Notes under the pieces: model-generated
What the model was told of the DNA's origin: nothing
Seen by the model: only the letters and a program-made list of their open reading frames with translations
Database searches by the model: none
Shown: one piece after another, positions 31,017 to 37,633 of the stretch
Layout: each line of letters begins with the position of its first letter
How positions within the stretch are numbered: the first letter of the stretch is position 1
Made by a program: the position numbers and the translations under genes
Assembly (NCBI GenBank): GCA_964400165.1
Contig: CAYNSX010000025.1
Span: 1 to 37,633, forward strand
Reading direction: 5' to 3'
DNA: 37,633 nt
Origin: CAYNSX01 sp964400165
GTDB lineage: Bacteria > Armatimonadota > Hebobacteria > CAYNSX01

Positions 31017-32149
31017 AACCCGGCAACGCTGTCCTCATCTACACAGACGGCTTCCTCGATTACGACTGGTCGCGCCAGCACCCGCTCCGCCCCGAGCGGT
31101 TGCGCAACACGGTCAGCTGCCTGCGCGCCTGCGGCCTCGTATCCGACGCCAACTTGCGCGAGCCGCCTGCGGCCACCGACGACGACTTACGCCTCTGCCA
31201 TTCCGACGAGTACATCGCCGTCGTGAAGGCGCTCGGCGACGGCCAGACCGTGCGCGGGATGGAGCGCTTCGGCTTCACACCTCACGGCGCCGCCGGCGAC
31301 AACCCGGTGTTCCCGCGGATGTACGAGGCGATGACGCGCATCGCCGGCGGGTCGCTGCTCGCCGCCGACCTGGTGCTCGCCGATGACTCGTGCATTCCCT
31401 TCAACATCGGCGGCGGGCTGCATCACGCCCACCGCGACCGCGCCTCGGGCTTCTGCGTTTTCAACGACCCGGCTATCGCCATCGCGCATCTGTTGGGGCA
31501 GCGGCCCGAGTGGCGCATCGCCTACCTCGACATCGACGCCCACCACGGCGACGGGGTGCAGGGCCTCTTCTACGACTCGCCGCAGGTGCTCACCATCTCG
31601 CTGCACCAGAGCGGGCGCACGCTCTATCCGGGGACGGGCGAGGTCAGTGAGGCCGGCGTTGGCGCCGGTCTCGGCTTTGCGGTCAATGTCCCGCTCTGGC
31701 CGGGGACGGATGATGAGACCTATCACTTTGCGTTCGATGCGATCGTGCCGCCGCTGCTGTCGGCGTTCCGCCCCGATGCGGTCGTGGCGCAACTCGGTTG
31801 CGACACGCACTTCGACGACCCGCTGACGATGCTGCACTTGACGGTGCAGGGCTACGCCGCGGTCGTCGAGCGCATCGTGCGCCTGTCGCCGCGGCTGGTG
31901 GCGCTAGGCGGCGGCGGCTATGCGCCGACGACCGTCCCGCGCGCCTGGACGCTCGCCTTTGGCGCCATGGCGGGCCGCACGCTGGACGACACCCTGCCGC
32001 CTGCCGCGGCTGCGGCCGCCGGACGGTCAGCGCTGCGCGATGCCGCCGCCCCGCCGGTAGCCCCGGCAGCGGCGCAACACGCGCGCGCCTGGGCGGAGGA
32101 GGTGGTGGCCGCGATCCGCGAACACATCTTTCCGGTGCACGGGCTGTAA
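31013..32149 (+). CDS. acuC: Histone deacetylase/AcuC-like amidohydrolase
   Basis: This zinc-dependent deacylase removes acyl groups from lysine or small amines; AcuC of Bacillus acts on acetyl-CoA synthetase. HPLRPERLRNT lies near the N-terminus. FNIGGGLHHAHRDRASGFCV (near residue 130) holds the catalytic His pair. YLDIDAHHGDGVQGLFY supplies metal ligands Asp and His. GCDTHFDDPLTMLHLT has the third ligand Asp, and LGGGGYAP carries the family Tyr. At 378 residues it is normal. GTG 31013 overlaps the comF stop. The AcuC assignment is by length and similarity; the physiological substrate is unknown. No acetyl-CoA synthetase gene is in the window. Confidence 0.9.
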   Translation: MKPGNAVLIYTDGFLDYDWSRQHPLRPERLRNTVSCLRACGLVSDANLREPPAATDDDLRLCHSDEYIAVVKALGDGQTVRGMERFGFTPHGAAGDNPVFPRMYEAMTRIAGGSLLAADLVLADDSCIPFNIGGGLHHAHRDRASGFCVFNDPAIAIAHLLGQRPEWRIAYLDIDAHHGDGVQGLFYDSPQVLTISLHQSGRTLYPGTGEVSEAGVGAGLGFAVNVPLWPGTDDETYHFAFDAIVPPLLSAFRPDAVVAQLGCDTHFDDPLTMLHLTVQGYAAVVERIVRLSPRLVALGGGGYAPTTVPRAWTLAFGAMAGRTLDDTLPPAAAAAAGRSALRDAAAPPVAPAAAQHARAWAEEVVAAIREHIFPVHGL

Positions 32150-32161
32150 CCGGCTCGGTGC

Positions 32162-32183
32162 GGGCCGACCAGGGGGTCGGCCC
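32162..32183. terminator. Hairpin between convergent genes
   Basis: GGGCCGACC-AGGG-GGTCGGCCC forms a 9-bp stem in the 45-bp gap between the acuC-like and ZIP genes. There is no T-run. It may act in both directions and looks like a repetitive intergenic element. Confidence 0.5.
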
Positions 32184-32194
32184 CTACAGTGCTG

Positions 32195-33361
32195 CTACCC
32201 GGCCACCAGCAGCCCGGTCGCGTACATCACCAGCAGCCCGGCGGCGAGGCCGGCGAAGTTGGCCGGGACGCCGAGACTGCCCGCCGGTTCGCGCTGCATC
32301 AGCTTCATCACTTCGTAGACCACCTGGAAGATGGCGCCGGCGCCAACCGCGAGCAGCAGTGTCCCCCACACCGGCGAGAAACTGAACGCGCCGACCCAAG
32401 TGCCCAGGATCGTCGGCGCGCCGGCGATGGCGCCCATCGCCAGCAGTTGCGTCACCCTCGGCTGCGCCCGCGCCAGCGGCGCCACGATGCCGATGCCCTC
32501 GGTGGTGTTGTGCAAGGTGAAGCCGATGACCAGGAAACTGCCCAGCGCCAGTTCGCCCTGCGTGTAGGCGGCGCCGATGGCGAGACCCTCGGCGAGGTTG
32601 TGCAGCCCGATGCCGACGGCGATGAGATAGCCGAGCGTCAGCGCCTGCTGCTCGGCGGTCCCGGCGCGCTTCATCTGGCTGGCGCTGAACGCAGTCACTG
32701 CCAGGAAACTCAACACCACCCCGATCGCCACCAGCCCCGTCCCCTGAAACGCACCCGGCACCTGTCCGCTCAAGTCGAGCGCTTCGTGCAACGCATCGAT
32801 GCCGAGGAACACCAGCAGGCCCACGGTAAACGCCAGCAGAAAAAACAGCGCCCCGCGCCCCAGCCGCCGCAGCCACGGAAACCAACTGATGCCGAGCAGC
32901 ACCGGCAGCACGCCGACATAGACGCCGAGCATCCCGAACTTCACCAGGTAGCCGATGTCCACAATGGGCGCCGGCACCGCCACGGCAATTTCACGCTCGA
33001 AGGTCAGCCCCGTCGACGACACGAGTTTCACGCGGTGCGTCTCATGCTCCACCCAGGGGTAATTCAGATGGATGCGCGCATGGCCGAGGCGCCCGATCGT
33101 CGGTCCGGGCGTCATTTCAAACTGCCAATAGGCGTCGTCCACGGTCACTTGCGCGACCGTCACGGCGGACGGCCCGCCGTTCGTGACATACACCGTCATT
33201 TCGCCCGGGTGCAGTTCGACGCGCTCGATCGTCAGTTCCTCGACCGGCGGAAACGCGGTGCGCAGCGCCCCGAGCGGCCCGCGCGCTTGCAGGAACCACA
33301 CCAGCGCGCCCAGCGCCGCGAGGGGCAGCAGGACGAGCGCGATTTGCCGCAGCCGCCGCAT
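32195..33361 (-). CDS. ZIP family metal permease with N-terminal extracytoplasmic domain
   Basis: ZIP carriers move Mn2+, Fe2+ or Zn2+ towards the cytoplasm. The protein (388 aa) begins with a membrane anchor (IALVLLPLAALGALVWFL). A beta-rich domain of about 120 residues follows (ELHPGEMTVYVTNGGPSAVT, YWQFEMTPGPTIG), then about eight membrane helices. The two metal-site helices carry GLHNLAEGLAIG (near residue 253) and TLHNTTEGIGI (near 283), the HNxxEG pattern of ZIP. ATG 33361 overlaps the oxidase stop as TGATG, so the two are made together. The extra N-terminal domain is not usual for ZIP and could dock the oxidase or a metal. Mn is the favoured substrate because of the MntR-like regulator. 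Confidence 0.88.
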   Translation of the reverse strand: MRRLRQIALVLLPLAALGALVWFLQARGPLGALRTAFPPVEELTIERVELHPGEMTVYVTNGGPSAVTVAQVTVDDAYWQFEMTPGPTIGRLGHARIHLNYPWVEHETHRVKLVSSTGLTFEREIAVAVPAPIVDIGYLVKFGMLGVYVGVLPVLLGISWFPWLRRLGRGALFFLLAFTVGLLVFLGIDALHEALDLSGQVPGAFQGTGLVAIGVVLSFLAVTAFSASQMKRAGTAEQQALTLGYLIAVGIGLHNLAEGLAIGAAYTQGELALGSFLVIGFTLHNTTEGIGIVAPLARAQPRVTQLLAMGAIAGAPTILGTWVGAFSFSPVWGTLLLAVGAGAIFQVVYEVMKLMQREPAGSLGVPANFAGLAAGLLVMYATGLLVAG

Positions 33362-34365
33362 CAGCCGGCGGCCTCGAAGTTCCCCATCCACCCCAGTTCG
33401 GCGAACTCGCTCTGGTGCGCGTGAAACATATACAGCCCCGGCTTCGGCAGCCGGAATTCGAGGATATGCCGCTCGCCCTGGCACATCGTGACATTGTCGG
33501 TGAACTCATTCGGCTCCAGCGAAGTGCCGGTGCGGATCAAGTGATACATCGCCGCGTGCAGGTGGAACGAGTTGATCGGGTCGAATTCGGTCGCATTCAC
33601 CAGGTACACGCGCACCAGCTCGTTCACCGGCACCGGGATCGGGTTGTGGAAGTAATGGAACGCCACCGTGTTGACGGCGTAGACCTCATTCTCACCGTCG
33701 AAGTTGGTGTCGAATCCGTTCATCACCATCACCAGTTCCCGCGCCGGCGGGCGGCCCTGCGGCGGGTCGATGATGAAGGCGCCGTAGAGGCCCTTGTGAA
33801 TGTGCCGCTTCAGCGGCGTGGCGTGGCAGTGATAGAGGTGCAGGCCGAACGGCTGCGCCTCGAATTCGTAAGTGAATGACCCGCCCGGCGCGATCATCTC
33901 CAGGCCGTCCATCTCGGGCGGATGGAAGCCGTGGAAGTGGATGGTGTGCGCGTGCGAGCCGGCATTGCTGAAGTGAACGCGCAGCCAGTCACCGGCGCGG
34001 CAGCGCAGCGTCGGCCCGGGCACCTGGCCGTTGTAAGTCCACGCCGGGAAGAAAACGCCGGGCGCCACCTCGATCTCGCGGTCCGTCGCCACGATCTGAT
34101 AGTCGCGCACCGTGCGCCCGCCGGCGCGCGACTCGCTCCCCCACTCGAAGGTGGTGAGGAACTTCGTCGGGTCGAAGCCGCCTTGTGTGTGTCCCACCGT
34201 CCCGAATGCGCCGTGCATCGCCGCGTGGTTCATCGCCGGCTCCGCCGCGGCGAGCGCCGAGCCCGATTTCCGCAAGCCCGCGGCGGCCAAGCCGACCGCC
34301 CCGAGCCCGCCCAGGCCGAGTTTCAGAAAGTCGCGGCGATTGACGCCGCCGTTGTCCACCGTCAC
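33361..34365 (-). CDS. Tat-exported two-domain multicopper oxidase
   Basis: The N-terminus holds a twin-arginine signal (NRRDFLKLGLGGLGAVGLAA), so the enzyme is exported folded. Copper motifs follow: HTIHFHGFHPPE (about residue 137), LYHCHATPLKRHIHKGLYGA (about 177, with the Cys-His type 1 site), NSFHLHAAMYHL (about 266) and a final FHAHQSEFAELGWMG, where the Cys of the usual HCH is Ala. The type 1 copper therefore seems to lie in domain 1 only. Two-domain oxidases act on phenols or on Fe2+ and Mn2+. GTG 34365 is chosen because GAAGGAGG precedes it by 7 nt and gives a proper Tat signal. Coupling to ZIP and MntR points to a metal substrate, which is inference. Confidence 0.87.
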   Translation of the reverse strand: MTVDNGGVNRRDFLKLGLGGLGAVGLAAAGLRKSGSALAAAEPAMNHAAMHGAFGTVGHTQGGFDPTKFLTTFEWGSESRAGGRTVRDYQIVATDREIEVAPGVFFPAWTYNGQVPGPTLRCRAGDWLRVHFSNAGSHAHTIHFHGFHPPEMDGLEMIAPGGSFTYEFEAQPFGLHLYHCHATPLKRHIHKGLYGAFIIDPPQGRPPARELVMVMNGFDTNFDGENEVYAVNTVAFHYFHNPIPVPVNELVRVYLVNATEFDPINSFHLHAAMYHLIRTGTSLEPNEFTDNVTMCQGERHILEFRLPKPGLYMFHAHQSEFAELGWMGNFEAAG

Positions 34366-34464
34366 TGGCACGCCTCCTTCATCAGCCGCACGCAGCCGCG
34401 ACGAAGGCCGACTCCGGCTCCGGATCGGTCCGACGCTGGGGATGGTCTGCTCGACATGCAACTG

Positions 34465-34476
34465 TAGCCATTGCTA
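34465..34476. promoter_or_regulatory. Putative MntR operator 1
   Basis: TAGC-CATT-GCTA is a perfect TAGC-N4-GCTA palindrome in the divergent region, about 100 nt before the oxidase GTG. The half sites equal those I recall for the E. coli mntH operator. Confidence 0.6.
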
Positions 34477-34513
34477 ACTTTGGCGCAGTCTAGCACGCGC
34501 AGCGGGAAAAGTG

Positions 34514-34525
34514 TAGCCTTGGCTA
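34514..34525. promoter_or_regulatory. Putative MntR operator 2
   Basis: TAGC-CTTG-GCTA, extended to GTAGCC-TT-GGCTAC, ends 1 nt before the ATG of the regulator. It lies 49 bp from operator 1, centre to centre. Binding here would block the regulator's own promoter or start. Confidence 0.65.
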
Positions 34526-34526
34526 C

Positions 34527-34961
34527 ATGGTGCCACGCCCGCTGTCGGCCGCGTCCCCGCTGCCCGCCAGCCGTTTTCGGCGCACCCGGGCCGCCCATCA
34601 GACCGAATTGGCCGAGGACTATGTCGAGGCCATTCTCGACCTGATTGACGCGGACGGCGACGCCCGCTTGACCGAGATCGCCGCCCGGCTCGGCGTCGCG
34701 CACCCGACTGTCTCCAAGGCGCTCCGCCGCCTGCAGGCGGAAGGCCTGGTGGCTCTTGAGCGGTATCGGTCCGTCGGCCTGACCGTCGCCGGCGAGCGGC
34801 TGGCGCGAGCGTGCCGGGCCCGGCACCAGCAGGTTGTGGAGTTCTTGCACGCGCTCGGCCTTGACCGGCAGACTGCGGAGACAGATGCGGAGGGCATCGA
34901 ACACCATGTCAGCGAGAGCACACTCCGGGCGATGGATCGCTTTACCCAGCGGCGACGGTGA
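34527..34961 (+). CDS. mntR: MntR-type manganese-responsive repressor (DtxR family)
   Basis: The 144-residue winged-helix protein has the layout of Gram-negative MntR: a basic N-terminal tail, ELAEDYVEAILDLI (metal ligands Asp and Glu), LTEIAARLGVAHPTVSKALR (helix-turn-helix), LTVAGERLA, RHQQVVEFLHALGL (His ligand) and DAEGIEHHVSESTLRAMDRF (Glu and His ligands). No C-terminal SH3-like domain is present, which separates it from DtxR/IdeR. With Mn2+ bound it should repress the divergent oxidase-ZIP operon and itself through the TAGC-N4-GCTA sites. No Shine-Dalgarno lies before ATG 34527 because operator 2 occupies that place, so a leaderless mRNA is possible. Confidence 0.88.
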   Translation: MVPRPLSAASPLPASRFRRTRAAHQTELAEDYVEAILDLIDADGDARLTEIAARLGVAHPTVSKALRRLQAEGLVALERYRSVGLTVAGERLARACRARHQQVVEFLHALGLDRQTAETDAEGIEHHVSESTLRAMDRFTQRRR

Positions 34962-34988
34962 CACCGCCTGTGCCGGGGCAGGCCGCTG

Positions 34989-37376
<2,388 letters not shown>

Positions 37377-37607
37377 GACAACGCTGCTTCCGGCAGAAAA
37401 TTCATAGAAAATTCACATTCCGCCAGGAGTATCCACCGGCGGAAGAGAGAATAATAGCCAGTAAGGAGGTCAGCAGAGCCCCGATATAAGTGCGGGGCTG
37501 ACGCCGCGCATTTGTTCGGACTACCGGCCCGGTGGGGGCTGGAGGTCGAGGCGCTGTGGAACTGTTGGCACTTCTACAGGCATTAAACACATTAAGGAGG
37601 AGATTGG
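37377..37607 (+). other. Structured leader region before the prepilin-like gene
   Basis: This 230-bp gap is much more AT-rich than its surroundings at its left end. It contains a direct repeat AGAAAATTCA (37395-37404 and 37406-37415, period 11) and a hairpin TTCCGCC / GGCGGAA (37418-37444) with an inner GGA/TCC pair. A strong AAGGAGG (37462-37468) follows with no usable start codon, and then a second hairpin AGCCCCG / CGGGGCT (37477-37499). It may be a long 5' leader or a small RNA. I could not match it to a c-di-GMP or other known riboswitch. Confidence 0.4.
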
Positions 37608-37633
37608 ATGAGGCAGCGGAGAGGCTTTACGCT
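37608..37633 (+). CDS. Type IV prepilin-like protein, N-terminus only (partial)
   Basis: ATG 37608 follows AAGGAGGAG (37594-37602) by 5 nt and reads MRQRRGFTL before the window ends. A short basic leader followed by G-F-T-L is the prepilin peptidase site, with cleavage after Gly, as in type IV pilins and pseudopilins; Glu at +5 would lie just outside. Only eight full codons and part of a ninth are visible, so the call rests on this motif and the strong ribosome site. Confidence 0.7.

Noticed and set aside
33361..34365. Copper nitrite reductase (NirK)
   Set aside because: The trinuclear-site motifs HxHFHG and FHLHxxxxH of multicopper oxidases are present, and no denitrification genes are nearby.
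37377..37607. c-di-GMP (GEMM) riboswitch
   Set aside because: The context is suggestive, but the conserved GEMM core and tetraloop/receptor sequences are not visible.

Overview
This window reads as a high-GC chromosome with densely packed, often overlapping genes and many GTG starts coupled as GTGA or ATGA. Gene families (an Sbp/DUF881 pair beside ftsA, m-DAP-type MurE, class III cyclase fused to an NB-ARC-like ATPase, SLOG, baeRF-like and MutS2 proteins, and a prepilin start) suggest a Terrabacteria-type lineage such as Armatimonadota or Chloroflexota. That placement is inference; no rRNA or marker phylogeny is available here.

Positions 1-15814 hold a division and cell wall (dcw) cluster on the + strand: ftsI (3' end), pyrE, murE, murF, mraY, murD, ftsW, murC, murB, ddl, ftsQ, a DUF881 gene, sbp, ftsA, a small DUF6504-like gene, murG and a CBS-domain gene. 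Together they make lipid II from UDP-MurNAc to GlcNAc-MurNAc-pentapeptide and build the early divisome. Oddities are the pyrE insertion with its own extended -10, murG placed after ftsA, and no ftsZ next to ftsA.

Positions 15960-22025 carry mostly single-gene units: a small HMA metal chaperone (-), an exported double globin-like protein that appears to lack both haem-ligating histidines, a secreted M23 peptidase with C-terminal tandem repeats, a double universal stress protein and a baeRF-like protein. Extended -10 promoters (TGnTAnAAT type) precede several of them.

Positions 22022-26548 (-) hold a glyoxalase/dioxygenase-fold gene preceded by six tandem paralogues of a secreted ~185-aa DUF1579-like protein. 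They show mosaic ends and a 59-bp repeat. Then come a SLOG-family gene (-) and a divergent cyclase/ATPase/TPR regulator (+), both probably with leaderless or near-leaderless transcripts, followed by a comF-acuC pair.

Positions 32195-34961 form a compact metal module: an MntR-type repressor divergent from a Tat-exported multicopper oxidase and a ZIP permease. Two TAGC-N4-GCTA palindromes lie in the shared promoter region. This is the best candidate for a little-described system: a manganese-controlled oxidase plus ZIP importer. mutS2 and the start of a type IV prepilin-like gene close the window.

A window-wide signal is the near absence of the tetramer ACGT. By eye there are three copies, while base composition predicts about a hundred. 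Asp, Tyr or Asn codons before Val switch from C-ending to T-ending, which points to long-term selection such as a restriction-modification or DNA-modification system.
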